Positions 48,677 to 58,618 are shown, counted from the first letter of the stretch. The stretch: DNA of 64,000 nucleotides from Rhodopseudomonas pseudopalustris (GCF_900110435.1 NZ_FODT01000005.1:124001-188000), one strand, 5' to 3'. Program-made: numbers and translations. Notes: generated from the sequence alone by a model not told the origin.

Positions 48677-48853
48677 TGGGCGCACTGCACCGCAATTTTT
48701 CGCTTCATTTTCAGAAATTTCGCCACCAAAGCGAAGAGTTGAAGACACCTGATCTCAACGCGGCGGGGCCAGATTGCAACGAGCAGGGGCACCTCTGCCG
48801 CTTCGGCAGCGTTGCAAAACCGCACATTCGGCTACTCCCGGGTCACCCGCATC

Positions 48854-50089
48854 ATGTCGCTCGATTCTTCTACGTTATTCCTGGTCGCGACGCTGATCTG
48901 CACGCTGCTCGGAGGAATGCTGCTTCATTTCGGCCGACAGGAGAAGATCCCGGCGCTCTACTGGTGGGGTTGCGCTTATCTGATCGGCGCGGCTTCTGTG
49001 GCGCAATGGCAGATCCTGGGTGCATTTCTGCCCGAGAACGTCGTGCTGTCGTTGGCCGGCGTGGGTTTCATCGCCTGCGGCATGATGTGGAACGCGGCGC
49101 GTGTGTTCCATGGTCACAAACCGAATTGGCCGGGCCTCGTCCTCGGCGCGATCGCCTGGGTCGCGGCGGTCGTCAGCCTGCCGCCGGAACTGTCGTGGCT
49201 GCGCATGAATATCGGCGCCGGACTTGTCGCGATTTATGCCGGGCTGACCGCGAGTGAGCTGTTTGCCGAGCGTCGCAAGTCAATGACGCGACGCTGGCCG
49301 GCGATGCTGGTGCCGCTGCTGCACGGCGGCGTGCTGATGCTGCCGATCGTGCTCGCCGAACTTCTGCCGGCACAAGGCACAAGCTCTACCAATAACGTCT
49401 GGATTATGATCTTCGCGATCGAGCTGGTGCTCTACGCGATCGGCACGGTGTTCGTGATCTTCATGCTGGTGTCGGAGCGCACCGTGCGCGCCCACAAGAC
49501 GGCGGCCTCGCTCGATCCGCTGACCGGCCTGTTCAACCGCCGCGGCTTCTCGGAAGCGACCGGCCGGATGATCGAACGCGAAGCCGAAGCCGGGCGTCCG
49601 GTCACGGTGATGATCTTCGACCTCGATCACTTCAAATCGATCAATGACCGCTTCGGCCACCCGGCCGGCGACGAGGTGATCAAGCTGTTCGCGACGATCG
49701 TCTCTGGCTCGCTGCGGATGTCCGATCTGTGCGGCCGGATCGGCGGCGAGGAATTCGCGGCGCTGCTGCCGTGCTCGATCGAAGAGGCGATGACCGCCGC
49801 GGAGCGGGTGCGTGAAGCATTCGAGGGCTGCGGCCTGGAAGTCGATGGTGCGCCGATTGCAACCACGGTGAGCATCGGCGTCGCCGGTGGACCGGCCAAT
49901 ATCGAGCTCGAAGTGCTGCTCGCCGCGGCCGACACAGCGCTGTATCAGGCCAAGCGTGGCGGTCGTAACCGCGTGGTGGCGACCGCCGAACAGCCGCTGT
50001 CGCTGGAGCAGGGTCGGCGCCGCGCCGCCCAGCGCGAGGAACCCCGCCAGCCGGTGATCGTCCGTAGCGCGATGAGCATCGGCGCCTGA
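48854..50089 (+). CDS. Membrane-anchored diguanylate cyclase (GGDEF)
   Basis: Makes cyclic di-GMP. The 411-residue protein has six hydrophobic segments (about 8-205) without a recognised sensor domain, then a GGDEF domain (about 217-380): LDPLTGLFNRRGF, MIFDLDHFKSINDRFGH and the active site GGEEF at 297-301. The inhibitory I-site RMSD (288-291) lies exactly five residues before it, so product feedback is expected. I chose the ATG at 48854. It may help control the polysaccharide locus nearby, but nothing in the sequence proves that. Confidence 0.92.
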   Translation: MSLDSSTLFLVATLICTLLGGMLLHFGRQEKIPALYWWGCAYLIGAASVAQWQILGAFLPENVVLSLAGVGFIACGMMWNAARVFHGHKPNWPGLVLGAIAWVAAVVSLPPELSWLRMNIGAGLVAIYAGLTASELFAERRKSMTRRWPAMLVPLLHGGVLMLPIVLAELLPAQGTSSTNNVWIMIFAIELVLYAIGTVFVIFMLVSERTVRAHKTAASLDPLTGLFNRRGFSEATGRMIEREAEAGRPVTVMIFDLDHFKSINDRFGHPAGDEVIKLFATIVSGSLRMSDLCGRIGGEEFAALLPCSIEEAMTAAERVREAFEGCGLEVDGAPIATTVSIGVAGGPANIELEVLLAAADTALYQAKRGGRNRVVATAEQPLSLEQGRRRAAQREEPRQPVIVRSAMSIGA

Positions 50090-50169
50090 CAGGGGCCGCG
50101 CGGTCGGCTTCAATTGCCGCGCGGAGTGCGATAAGACGCTTGCCCGACAACACATTGAGGGTGGAGCGC

Positions 50170-50472
50170 ATGATCACCGAAATCGCACAGATCGACGTCA
50201 AGCCGGGCAGCGAGGCCGACTTCGAAGCAGCCGTCGCCAAGGCCGGCGCTGCGTTCGGCCGCTCCAAGGGTTTTCACGGTTTCGAACTGCACCGCTCGAT
50301 CGAGAAGCCGCAGCGCTACCGGCTGCTGGTGAAGTGGGAGACGCTCGAGAACCACACCGTCGATTTCCGCGGCTCCGAGAACTTCACCGAGTGGCGCGGC
50401 CTGGTCAGCGGCTTTTTCGCCGCGCCGCCCGAGGTCGAGCACACCAATACGGTGGTCACGATTCCGGGGTAG
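50170..50472 (+). CDS. Antibiotic biosynthesis monooxygenase (ABM)-fold protein
   Basis: A 100-residue ferredoxin-like dimeric-barrel protein: ITEIAQIDVKPGSEADFEAAVAKA (strand-helix), FHGFELHRSIEKPQRYRLLVKWETLENHTVDFRGSENFTEWRGLV (family core with the conserved histidine in ENH). Such proteins include small monooxygenases, heme-degrading and purely structural members; I cannot decide which. Its 3' end overlaps the convergent transporter gene by 17 bases. Confidence 0.85.
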   Translation: MITEIAQIDVKPGSEADFEAAVAKAGAAFGRSKGFHGFELHRSIEKPQRYRLLVKWETLENHTVDFRGSENFTEWRGLVSGFFAAPPEVEHTNTVVTIPG

Positions 50473-51613
50473 CGGCGAGCACGATCGGCGGCGCCGTCGT
50501 CACCACCTCGTTGGCGGGGCCTTCTGCGCGCAAGTGATTGATCACCACCTTGCCGATCGCCATCAGCGGCAGCGCCATCGCCAATCCCCACAGGCCGAAC
50601 ACGATGCCGAGCAGGATCTGCATCGCGAACAACGTCGCCGGTGGAATGTCGATCGCCTGGCGCTGGATCAGCGGCGTCAGAATGTAGCTTTCCAGCGCGT
50701 GGACGCCGAGGAAAAGCGCGAACGCGCAGAGCACGGCGAACCAGCCCGAAGCGATCGCGGCCAGCACGATGATCAGGCCGCCGAGAATCGCGCCGACGGT
50801 CGGGATGAAGGCGAGCAGGCCGGCCTGGATGCCGAGAATGAAGGCGCCGGGAATCCCGATCATCGACAGGCCGGTCGCCGTCACCGCGAACACGGCGGTC
50901 ATGGTGATGAGCTGCGCCAGCAGCCAACGCTTCAGCATCTCGCCGGTGTCGTTGACGATTCGGCTGGCCTGCGGGCGATAGCGCAGCGGCGCGACCCGCT
51001 CGAGGCCTCGGCGGTAGACGTCGGGCTGCGCCGCGAAGGCGAGGCCGAGAAACATCACGATGAAGAAGTTGCCGACCGCGCCGATGGTGCCGAGGATCAG
51101 CTTCAGCGTCTGGCTGACGATTGCGCCGCCGCCGGAAGCGAGTTCACCGGCGCTCGGCAGGTTGCGCGGCTGTGGCGGCGCCTGCGTTTCCGCCGAGGGC
51201 CCGCCGGCATTGGCCAGGCTGAGTTCCATGAAGCTGGTGTCGACGCCCTGCCTCTCCAGAAACGTCTTCACGTTGACGATCTGGGTTTTGATCGTCCCCG
51301 ACAGCGCGGTCGCCTGCTGGCCGATGGTGCTGCCGCCGAGCACCGCGATGCCGACGAACATCGCCGTCAGCAGGAAGCAAACCAACCCCAGTCGCAGGCC
51401 GTGCGGGCCGCCAACGACCTTGCCGGCGAGTTCCGTCAGCGCGTTGAGAAATACGCCGAACAGAATGCCGGCGAAGATCAGAAACAGCGTGCCGGCGAAA
51501 TGCCAAGCGGCATAGAGCAACGCGCCGAAGGCGACGGTGCTGATGCCGCCAACGGCGATCGCCCAGGCGAGATCGTTGCGAGCCTGAACACGATCGAGCA
51601 AAGGGATGGTCAC
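50456..51613 (-). CDS. AI-2E family transporter (PerM/TqsA-like)
   Basis: A 385-residue inner-membrane protein with about eight hydrophobic segments in the family layout: paired helices at the N-terminus, a soluble loop of about 110 residues (VKTFLERQGVDTSFMELSLAN), then IGIPGAFILGIQAGLLAFIPTVGAILGG and LESYILTPLIQRQAIDIPP, which are diagnostic. Members export autoinducer-2 or other solutes or act as Na+/H+ antiporters. I prefer the GTG at 51613 because AAAAAAGGA lies 7-8 bases upstream; an ATG ten codons earlier is possible. Confidence 0.85.
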   Translation of the reverse strand: MTIPLLDRVQARNDLAWAIAVGGISTVAFGALLYAAWHFAGTLFLIFAGILFGVFLNALTELAGKVVGGPHGLRLGLVCFLLTAMFVGIAVLGGSTIGQQATALSGTIKTQIVNVKTFLERQGVDTSFMELSLANAGGPSAETQAPPQPRNLPSAGELASGGGAIVSQTLKLILGTIGAVGNFFIVMFLGLAFAAQPDVYRRGLERVAPLRYRPQASRIVNDTGEMLKRWLLAQLITMTAVFAVTATGLSMIGIPGAFILGIQAGLLAFIPTVGAILGGLIIVLAAIASGWFAVLCAFALFLGVHALESYILTPLIQRQAIDIPPATLFAMQILLGIVFGLWGLAMALPLMAIGKVVINHLRAEGPANEVVTTAPPIVLAATPES

Positions 51614-51867
51614 GGGCTGTTCCTTTTTTGGTCGGCCGAGCATTCCGTCAAATTGCGTACGAAGCAAGCCGGCCGCGCGACAGTGGAGGGCGCTCGCGAG
51701 GGATGATTTTTAGTCGCACATTAACCATGTGGCAGGCGTCCCCATTTTCGCCGTGATCGGTCTGCGATATGGTCAAAGTTCGGTGCCGATGTGGGCAAGG
51801 CAGCGACGGCGCGGCTCGTGCAGGTCCGTAGTGGGCAGCTGGCCGCGGCAATGGTATCTGGGGATCT

Positions 51868-52812
51868 ATGGGGATTCGCGAGCGAGATTCGTATGGCCGC
51901 GCCGCGCGAGCGGTTGCCGCTGCGGGTGCGTGCTTGGTTCTCGCCAACTGCACCCAGAACGGCAAGCTCAGCCGTGTCGATCCGAAATACGGCGTATCAT
52001 CGAGCCCGCGTGTGGTGGGTCCGGGCGAGCCGGTGCCGAAGGGCGGCGGGGCCTATCGGGTCGGAAAGCCCTATATGGTTGCGGGGCGGATGTACGTCCC
52101 CGAAGAGAACACCAGCTATCGCGCCGAAGGTCTGGCCTCCTGGTACGGCAACGATTTCCACGGCCGCCTGACCGCCAATGGCGAAGTGTTCGACATGGCG
52201 TCGCTGTCGGCGGCCCATCCGACCCTGCCGATCCCGTCCTACGCCCGCGTCACCAATCTCGGCAACGGCCGGTCGCTGGTCGTGCGCGTCAATGACCGCG
52301 GCCCGTATCACGGCAATCGGCTCATAGACGTGTCGAACCGTGCCGCGGATCTGCTTGATTTTAAACGCAATGGTACCGCGCGCGTGCGGGTTGAATATGT
52401 CGGCCGTGCGCCGCTTGAAGGCTCCGACGATCGCCAGCTGGTCGCGACCTTGCGCAGCAACGAACCCGCGCCAGCGCCGTCGACCGTTCGGATCGCGTCG
52501 GCGAGTGCGTTCGTCCCGCAGTTCGCCGGCGGCGGACATGCGGTTCGCGGCGACGTTCCGCTCCCGGAAGGGCGGCCGTATTCGCTCGGCAACACGTCGG
52601 TGGACATGGCGTCGGTCAGCGCAACTTCGGAAATCTCCGCCTCGCGCAGCTCGCGTTCGGCCGGACGGACGCTGGCCCGCAATCAGCGCGCGGTGTCCTA
52701 CGACAATGACGGCAACTATGCCGACGTCGCGTCCCGCGCGACCGAGAGCGAGACGCCGGCTCGCGGCAATGACGAGATCGGCAGCCTGCTGTCGGCGCGC
52801 GGGCTGTACTGA
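51868..52812 (+). CDS. rlpA: RlpA-family septal ring lipoprotein
   Basis: A 314-residue outer-membrane lipoprotein with lipobox L25-A-N-C28. The RlpA double-psi beta-barrel (about 88-185) starts EGLASWYGNDFHGRLTANGE and contains LPSYARVTNLGNGRSLVVRVNDRGPY-like sequence with the putative catalytic aspartate in VNDRGP, then RLIDVSNRAADLL. RlpA cleaves denuded peptidoglycan glycans in some species. A C-terminal SPOR domain, common in the family, is missing; the last 120 residues are low-complexity. Confidence 0.88.
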   Translation: MGIRERDSYGRAARAVAAAGACLVLANCTQNGKLSRVDPKYGVSSSPRVVGPGEPVPKGGGAYRVGKPYMVAGRMYVPEENTSYRAEGLASWYGNDFHGRLTANGEVFDMASLSAAHPTLPIPSYARVTNLGNGRSLVVRVNDRGPYHGNRLIDVSNRAADLLDFKRNGTARVRVEYVGRAPLEGSDDRQLVATLRSNEPAPAPSTVRIASASAFVPQFAGGGHAVRGDVPLPEGRPYSLGNTSVDMASVSATSEISASRSSRSAGRTLARNQRAVSYDNDGNYADVASRATESETPARGNDEIGSLLSARGLY

Positions 52813-52822
52813 GCAGGCAGGC

Positions 52823-53770
52823 TCACAGCACCTTCTTCAGAAACGCGATCAGCGCCGCGTTGACCTCGTTCGGCCGCTCCTGCTGAATCCAATGGCCGGC
52901 GCCGTCGATGATCAGCTTCTGCTGGATGTTCGGCAACACGCGCTCGATTCCCGCCACCTGCTTGCCGCTCATCGCGTCCGAAATCACCGGATCCTTCGAG
53001 CCGGCGATGAACAGTGACGGCTGACGAATCTGGGCGCCGTGCCACGGCGCGGTCAGGTCCCAATTCCGGTCGATATTGCGATACCAATTCAAACCACCGC
53101 GAAAGTCGCTCGCCTTGTAAGCCTCGACGAAGAGCGCCAGCTCGGCTTCGCTGAGCCAGTCGGGCAGGGACCGATCGGGCGCGACTTCGCCGAGGAAGCC
53201 GCCGCCTTCGGGGATGAACAGCGAGCGCACCGGATCGGAGAAGCCGCCGCCGAGGATGCCACGCATCGTCAGCGCGACGTCGCGCTCCAGTTCGGATTCG
53301 GCAACGCCCGGCGCCTGGAAATACTGCCAATAGAAATTGGTGACGCCACCCTTGCGGAGCGTTTCGAGCGGGCGGCCGCGGCCGCGCCAGGGCGGCGGCA
53401 CACTCAAGCCCGCGACCGCGGTGAACAGGTCCGGCCGAAACAACGCCGCATGCCACGCGACGGGCGCGCCCCAGTCGTGGCCGATGATCGCCGCGCGCGT
53501 CTCCTTGAGCTCCGCCACCAATGCGACCATGTCGCCGACCAGATCGAAGATGCTGTAGGCCTCGATCGGCTGCGGAGCGCTGGAGCGGCCGAAGCCGCGC
53601 ATGTCGGGCGCGACGACGCGAAAACCGGCCTCGGCCAGCGCAGTAATCTGATGCCGCCACGAATACGACAGTTCCGGCCAGCCGTGGCACAGCAGCACCA
53701 GCGGGCCTTCGCCCTGTTCGCGCAAGAACAGCTCGATCCCGTTGACCGCAACGGTCCTGGTCGTTTCCAT
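52823..53770 (-). CDS. Alpha/beta hydrolase, epoxide-hydrolase-like
   Basis: A 315-residue protein with the same motif set as soluble epoxide hydrolases: HGWPE oxyanion motif, GHDWGAPVAW nucleophile elbow with aspartate, FIAGSKDPV for the acid, and GAGHWIQQERP for the histidine. The cap domain holds FYWQYFQAPG, with tyrosines that could act on the epoxide. It is only distantly similar to the hydrolase at 17478. The ATG at 53770 is preceded by AGGGCGGAAA. It is convergent with rlpA (10 bases apart). Confidence 0.85.
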   Translation of the reverse strand: METTRTVAVNGIELFLREQGEGPLVLLCHGWPELSYSWRHQITALAEAGFRVVAPDMRGFGRSSAPQPIEAYSIFDLVGDMVALVAELKETRAAIIGHDWGAPVAWHAALFRPDLFTAVAGLSVPPPWRGRGRPLETLRKGGVTNFYWQYFQAPGVAESELERDVALTMRGILGGGFSDPVRSLFIPEGGGFLGEVAPDRSLPDWLSEAELALFVEAYKASDFRGGLNWYRNIDRNWDLTAPWHGAQIRQPSLFIAGSKDPVISDAMSGKQVAGIERVLPNIQQKLIIDGAGHWIQQERPNEVNAALIAFLKKVL

Positions 53771-53935
53771 CGCGTTTCCGCCCTGAATTGATTGGAGTTT
53801 ATGTGGAAGCCCAGCGGCGCGCACGATAGGATCGATCAGCCGTCGCCACAATCGAAAACGGTCCGCCGCTACCACTCCGCCGGATAGGTCGGGATGGTCC
53901 GCGCGCCCGTTGAAAGCCGCTCCGGAACACACTTC

Positions 53936-55192
53936 ATGGCTCTGTTCGCACCATCATTGCCCGTCCGATCGCGCCGCCTGCGGGGCTGGCGCGTGCTGCT
54001 GGCCGGCGTGCTGGCGATGGCGATCGGCTCGGGCGCGGTGTACGCCGCGAACCAGAGCGTGCAGGGCGCCAAGAAGGAAGAAGTTGCGGGTGGTTACGAG
54101 ACCGAAGCGCCGACCGCGATCCTGATCGACGCAGAGAGCGGCAGCGTGCTGTTCGAGAAGAATGCCGACGAGCTGCGCCCGCCGTCGAGCATGCTGAAGC
54201 TGATGACGGTCGAGCTGGTATTTCACCTGCTGAGCAAAGGCGAGATCAAGCTGACCGACGATTACCGGATCAGCGAGAACGCCTGGCGCCGTGGCGGCGC
54301 GCCGGCCGGCAGTTCGACGATGTTCGCCGAAATCCACAGCCGCGTATCGATCGACGACCTGCTGCGCGGCGCGATCATCCAGAGCGGCAATGATTCCTGC
54401 ATCGCGCTCGCCGAGGGCATCGCCGGCAGCGAACAGGCGTTCGCCGAGCGGATGACCAAGCGCGCCCGGGAGATCGGGCTCGCGCAATCCACCTTCGCCA
54501 ATTCCAACGGTCTGCCCGACCCCGGCAACAAGATGAGCGTGCGCGAACTCGGCCGGCTCGCGCGCCACCTCATCCAGACCTATCCGGACTACTACAGGCT
54601 GTTCGGCGAGAAGGAATTCACCTGGAACAAGATCCGGCAGACCAACCGCAATCCGCTGCTCAACACGATGCCCGGTGCCGATGGCCTGAAGACCGGCTAC
54701 ACCAAGGACGGCGGCTACGGGATGGTCGGCTCCGCGGTGCAGAACGGGACGCGGCTGATCGTGGTCGTCAATGGCGTCGAGGACGCTGACGACCGCGCCA
54801 GCGAGGCCAAGAAGCTGCTGGAATGGGGTTTTCGCAACTTCGAATCGCGCCCGCTGTTCGCGGCCCAGGCCACTGTCGGCTATGCGCGGGTATTCGGCGG
54901 GGAGAAGCGCTATGTCGGCCTGACGCCGGTCGAGCCGGTGCGGGTGATGGTGCGCAAGAACGGCAGCGACAAGCTGCTGGCGCGGATCGTCTATACCGGG
55001 CCGATCGCGGCGCCGGTCGAGGCCGGCCATCGCATCGGTGTGGTGCGGGTGTGGCGCGGCCCCAACCTCGCGGTCGAGGTGCCGCTGCAGGCAGCCGAGG
55101 TCAATCCGGTCGGATCGACGATGCGGCGGGCGCTGGACGGCGCCAGCGAGTTGATGATCGGGGTGTTCCGGGCGGGAATTGCAAAGCTCTGA
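53936..55192 (+). CDS. dacF: D-alanyl-D-alanine carboxypeptidase (penicillin-binding protein 5/6 type)
   Basis: Trims pentapeptides in peptidoglycan. The 418-residue protein has an N-terminal signal/anchor (about 17-38) cleaved near VYAANQ. The three penicillin-binding motifs are intact: S85-xx-K88 (SMLK), S150-G-N152 and K252-T-G254. The PBP5-C beta domain follows from about 300, and the last 20 residues could form an amphipathic membrane anchor. ATG 53936 is preferred; an in-frame ATG at 53894 is possible. It begins the tmk-holB-metG operon. The symbol dacF is a usual name, dacC is equally possible. Confidence 0.93.
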   Translation: MALFAPSLPVRSRRLRGWRVLLAGVLAMAIGSGAVYAANQSVQGAKKEEVAGGYETEAPTAILIDAESGSVLFEKNADELRPPSSMLKLMTVELVFHLLSKGEIKLTDDYRISENAWRRGGAPAGSSTMFAEIHSRVSIDDLLRGAIIQSGNDSCIALAEGIAGSEQAFAERMTKRAREIGLAQSTFANSNGLPDPGNKMSVRELGRLARHLIQTYPDYYRLFGEKEFTWNKIRQTNRNPLLNTMPGADGLKTGYTKDGGYGMVGSAVQNGTRLIVVVNGVEDADDRASEAKKLLEWGFRNFESRPLFAAQATVGYARVFGGEKRYVGLTPVEPVRVMVRKNGSDKLLARIVYTGPIAAPVEAGHRIGVVRVWRGPNLAVEVPLQAAEVNPVGSTMRRALDGASELMIGVFRAGIAKL

Positions 55193-55194
55193 GA

Positions 55195-55953
55195 ATGGTT
55201 GAAAAAACTCCGAGAACGAACTCAACGCACGGCCGTTTCATCACCTTCGAAGGCGGTGAAGGCTCTGGCAAATCGACCCAGATCAAGCTGCTGGCGAAAC
55301 GGCTGGAGGGGGCCAATTTGCGCAGTGTGGTCACGCGCGAGCCGGGCGGCTCGCCCGGCGCGGAGATCGTCCGCCACTTGCTGCTGGCTGGCGTCGGCCG
55401 GCTGATCGGCGGCGCGGAGGCCGAGGCGCTGCTGTTCGCCGCCGCCCGCGACGACCACGTCCGGACGCTGATCCAGCCGGCGCTGGAGAGCGGAGTCTGG
55501 GTGCTCTGCGACCGGTTCTTCGATTCCACCCGAGTCTATCAGGGCCGTCTCGGCGAGGTCAGCCCTGCAATGCTGAACGCGCTGCAGGACGTGACGATCG
55601 GCGCCATGAAGCCGGACCTGACCGTGATCCTGGATGTGCCGGTCGAGATCGGCCTGGCGCGGGCCGCTGTGCGTCGCGGCAGCGAAGCCCCCGACCGGTT
55701 CGAATCGGAGAGCATCGATTTTCATCGCCGGCTGCGCGACGCCTACCGGCAGATCGCCGCCGCCGAGCCGGAGCGCTGCGTGGTGATCGACGCCAATGCC
55801 GAGCCGCATGTGGTCGCCGCCCGGATCTGGCTGACGGTGCAGGAGCGGCTGCTGGGGTGGCCGCAGGCCAAAGTGGAGGTCAAGCCCGAGGCAAAGTCCA
55901 AGGCAGAATCCAAGGCAAAGACGAAGTCCAAGGCAAAGGCGAAATCGGCATGA
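55195..55953 (+). CDS. tmk: Thymidylate kinase with lysine-rich C-terminal tail
   Basis: Phosphorylates dTMP to dTDP. The 252-residue protein has the P-loop GGEGSGKST (20-28), the TREPGGSPGAE substrate motif, CDRFFDSTRVYQG, and the lid RRGSEAPDRFE. The normal enzyme ends near residue 225. A 25-residue tail of alternating K, A, S and E (KSKAESKAKTKSKAKAKSA) follows, encoded by tandem TCCAAGGCA units. The gene starts two bases after the carboxypeptidase stop and overlaps holB by 4 bases (ATGA). Confidence 0.95.
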   Translation: MVEKTPRTNSTHGRFITFEGGEGSGKSTQIKLLAKRLEGANLRSVVTREPGGSPGAEIVRHLLLAGVGRLIGGAEAEALLFAAARDDHVRTLIQPALESGVWVLCDRFFDSTRVYQGRLGEVSPAMLNALQDVTIGAMKPDLTVILDVPVEIGLARAAVRRGSEAPDRFESESIDFHRRLRDAYRQIAAAEPERCVVIDANAEPHVVAARIWLTVQERLLGWPQAKVEVKPEAKSKAESKAKTKSKAKAKSA

Positions 55954-56990
55954 GCGCGCGCAAGGCTGCGACCGACATCGTCGCAAAACCGCCACGCGAA
56001 ACCACGGCGCTGTTCGGGCATCACGTCGCCGAGCAGGCTCTGCTCGACGCCTATCGTGGCGGCCGCATCGCCCATGCCTGGCTGATCGGCGGCGCGCAGG
56101 GCATCGGCAAGGCGACGCTCGCCTACCGGATGGCGCGCTTCGTGCTGGCCCATCGCGATCCCTTGGCGGATGCGGTGCAGGGTGCCGCGTCGCTCGACCT
56201 CGACCCATCGCATCCGGTGGTGCGCCACGTTGCCGCCGAGGCCCATGGCGGGCTGCTGACGCTGGAGCGCTCGGTCAACGACAAGGGCGTGCTGCGCAAC
56301 GTCATCACCGTGGACGAGTCGCGCGAGACCATCGGCTTCTTCGGCTCGACCGCGGCGGTTGAAGGCTGGCGAGTGTGCATCGTCGACACCGTGGACGACC
56401 TCAACGCCTCCTCCGCCAACGCACTGCTGAAGGTGATCGAGGAGCCGCCGCAGCGCTCGCTGTTTCTGTTGGTCAGCAATTCGCCGGCGCGGGTGCTGCC
56501 GACCATCCAGTCGCGCTGCCGCAAGCTGATGCTGCGGCCGCTCGCCACCGCCGATGTGATCGCCGCCGCCGTGGCAGCGACCGATCTCGCGCCCGGCGAT
56601 CCGAAGCTCGCGGACGCCGCCGCCGCGTCGGAGGGCAGCGTGTCGCGGGCGCTCACGCTGCTCGGCGGCGATGCGCTGACGCTGCATCAGAAGACCACGG
56701 CGCTGCTCGACAGCCTGCCCAATGTCGATCCGCGCGCGCTGCATGCGCTCGGCGAGGCGATCGGCGGCACCGACCGCGCGACGCTCGCGGCCTTCGTCGA
56801 CGGCGTCGACCGCTGGATCGCGCAGCGGCTGCGCGCAGGCGACGCCAACGCGAACCTGCCGCGCCTTGCACGGCTGGCGGAGGTGTGGGAAAAGATCGGC
56901 CGCGCCGCGCGCGACACCGAAGCCTACAATCTCGAGCGCAAGCCGCTGGTGTTTTCGGTGTTCGGGCTCCTCGCGGAGGCGGTGCGCTGA
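55950..56990 (+). CDS. holB: DNA polymerase III subunit delta'
   Basis: Clamp-loader subunit. The 346-residue AAA+ protein has GGAQGIGKAT (47-56), a nearly normal Walker A; VDTVDDLNASSANALLKVIEEPP (sensor/Walker B region) and SRCRKLML are diagnostic of DnaX/HolB. The zinc cysteines of classic HolB are not seen. It overlaps tmk by 4 bases, the usual alphaproteobacterial order before metG. Confidence 0.94.
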   Translation: MSARKAATDIVAKPPRETTALFGHHVAEQALLDAYRGGRIAHAWLIGGAQGIGKATLAYRMARFVLAHRDPLADAVQGAASLDLDPSHPVVRHVAAEAHGGLLTLERSVNDKGVLRNVITVDESRETIGFFGSTAAVEGWRVCIVDTVDDLNASSANALLKVIEEPPQRSLFLLVSNSPARVLPTIQSRCRKLMLRPLATADVIAAAVAATDLAPGDPKLADAAAASEGSVSRALTLLGGDALTLHQKTTALLDSLPNVDPRALHALGEAIGGTDRATLAAFVDGVDRWIAQRLRAGDANANLPRLARLAEVWEKIGRAARDTEAYNLERKPLVFSVFGLLAEAVR

Positions 56991-57069
56991 TGCGCTTGGG
57001 CGATCACACCGACTGATGGTCAGCGCCGTCGCCCTCACTCGATCCTGTTGTTGAAAGGCGTCCGCGCAC

Positions 57070-58614
57070 ATGGCGCAGCGAAATTCATTCTACATCACCA
57101 CCGCGATCTCCTACCCGAACGGCGCGCCGCATATCGGCCACGCCTATGAGGCGATCGCGACCGACGCGCTGGCGCGATTCCAGCGGCTCGACGGCAAGGA
57201 TGTGTTCTTCCTGACCGGCACCGACGAGCACGGGCTGAAAATGATCCAGACCGCGCAGAAGGAGGGGATCGAGACCCACGTTCTCGCCGCCCGCAACGCC
57301 GGCCGCTTCCGCGACATGGACGATCGCTTCGGCGTGTCCTACGACCGCTTCATCCGCACCTCGGAGGAGCAGCATCATCGCTCGGTCCAGGAGGTCTGGA
57401 AGCGGATGCAGGCGAACGGCGATATCTATCTCGACAGCTATGCCGGCTGGTACTCGGTCCGCGACGAGGCCTATTACGCCGAGGACGAAACCATTGTCGG
57501 CGAGGACAAGGTGCGCCGCGGCCCGCAGGGCTCGCCGGTGGAGTGGGTCGAGGAGAAGAGCTACTTCTTCAAACTGTCGGCCTATCAGGACAGACTGCTG
57601 AAGCTGTATGAGGATCAACCGGATTTCATCGGCCCCGACTCGCGCCGCAACGAGGTGATCAGCTTCGTCAAGGGCGGGCTCAAGGACCTCTCGGTCTCGC
57701 GCACCACTTTCGACTGGGGCGTCAAGGTGCCGGGCGACCCCGAGCATGTGATGTATGTCTGGGTCGATGCCCTGACCAACTACATCACCGGCGTCGGCTT
57801 CCCCGACGAGACCGACGCCAACTGGCGCTACTGGCCGGCCGACGTCCACGTCATCGGCAAGGATATCATCCGCTTCCACGCGGTGTACTGGCCGGCGTTC
57901 CTGATGTCGGCGGGCATCCCGGTGCAGAAGCGCGTCTACGCCCACGGATTCCTGTTCAACAAGGGCGAGAAGATGTCGAAGTCGGTCGGCAACATCGTCG
58001 ACCCGTTCAATCTCGCCGACCAATACGGCGTCGATCAGGTGCGCTACTTCTTCCTGCGCGAGGTGCCGTTCGGCTCGGACGGCAGCTACAATCACGAGGC
58101 GATCGTCAACCGCATCAACGCCGACCTCGCCAATGATCTCGGCAATCTGGCGCAGCGTTCGCTGACCATGATCGCCAAGCAGTGCGAGGCCAAGGTGCCG
58201 GAGCACGGCGACTTCAGCGACGCCGACAAGGCGATGCTGGCGATGGCCGACGGCATGATCGCGCTGGCGCGGACCGCGATGGCGACGCAGCAGATCCATC
58301 AGGCGCTGAACGCGGTGTGGGCGGTGGTGGCGGAAGCCAATCGCTACTTCGCCGGCGAAGCGCCGTGGGCGCTGGCCAAGACCGATCCGCCGCGGCAGAA
58401 GACGGTGCTCTACGTCACCGCCGAGGTGCTTCGCCAGATCGGCATTCTGGCGCAACCCGCGATTCCCGGCTCGGCGACGAAGCTGCTCGACATTCTCGGC
58501 GTCGCCGCGGATGCGCGTGACTTCGCGGCTCTGGCGACACGGATCAAGCCCGGCACGCCATTGCCGGCCCCGACGCCGATCTTCCCGCGCTATGTCGAGC
58601 CGGCGACGGCGTGA
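57070..58614 (+). CDS. metG: Methionyl-tRNA synthetase
   Basis: Charges tRNA-Met. The 514-residue class I synthetase has HIGH at 21-24 ([12 protein letters not shown]) and KMSKS at 301-305, plus [11 protein letters not shown] and the [14 protein letters not shown] segment. It is the short form: no C-terminal EMAP/Trbp111-like dimerisation domain, and the connecting region lacks CxxC zinc knuckles ([17 protein letters not shown] there). It follows holB after 79 bases. Confidence 0.97.
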   Translation: MAQRNSFYITTAISYPNGAPHIGHAYEAIATDALARFQRLDGKDVFFLTGTDEHGLKMIQTAQKEGIETHVLAARNAGRFRDMDDRFGVSYDRFIRTSEEQHHRSVQEVWKRMQANGDIYLDSYAGWYSVRDEAYYAEDETIVGEDKVRRGPQGSPVEWVEEKSYFFKLSAYQDRLLKLYEDQPDFIGPDSRRNEVISFVKGGLKDLSVSRTTFDWGVKVPGDPEHVMYVWVDALTNYITGVGFPDETDANWRYWPADVHVIGKDIIRFHAVYWPAFLMSAGIPVQKRVYAHGFLFNKGEKMSKSVGNIVDPFNLADQYGVDQVRYFFLREVPFGSDGSYNHEAIVNRINADLANDLGNLAQRSLTMIAKQCEAKVPEHGDFSDADKAMLAMADGMIALARTAMATQQIHQALNAVWAVVAEANRYFAGEAPWALAKTDPPRQKTVLYVTAEVLRQIGILAQPAIPGSATKLLDILGVAADARDFAALATRIKPGTPLPAPTPIFPRYVEPATA

Positions 58615-58618
58615 CGCG

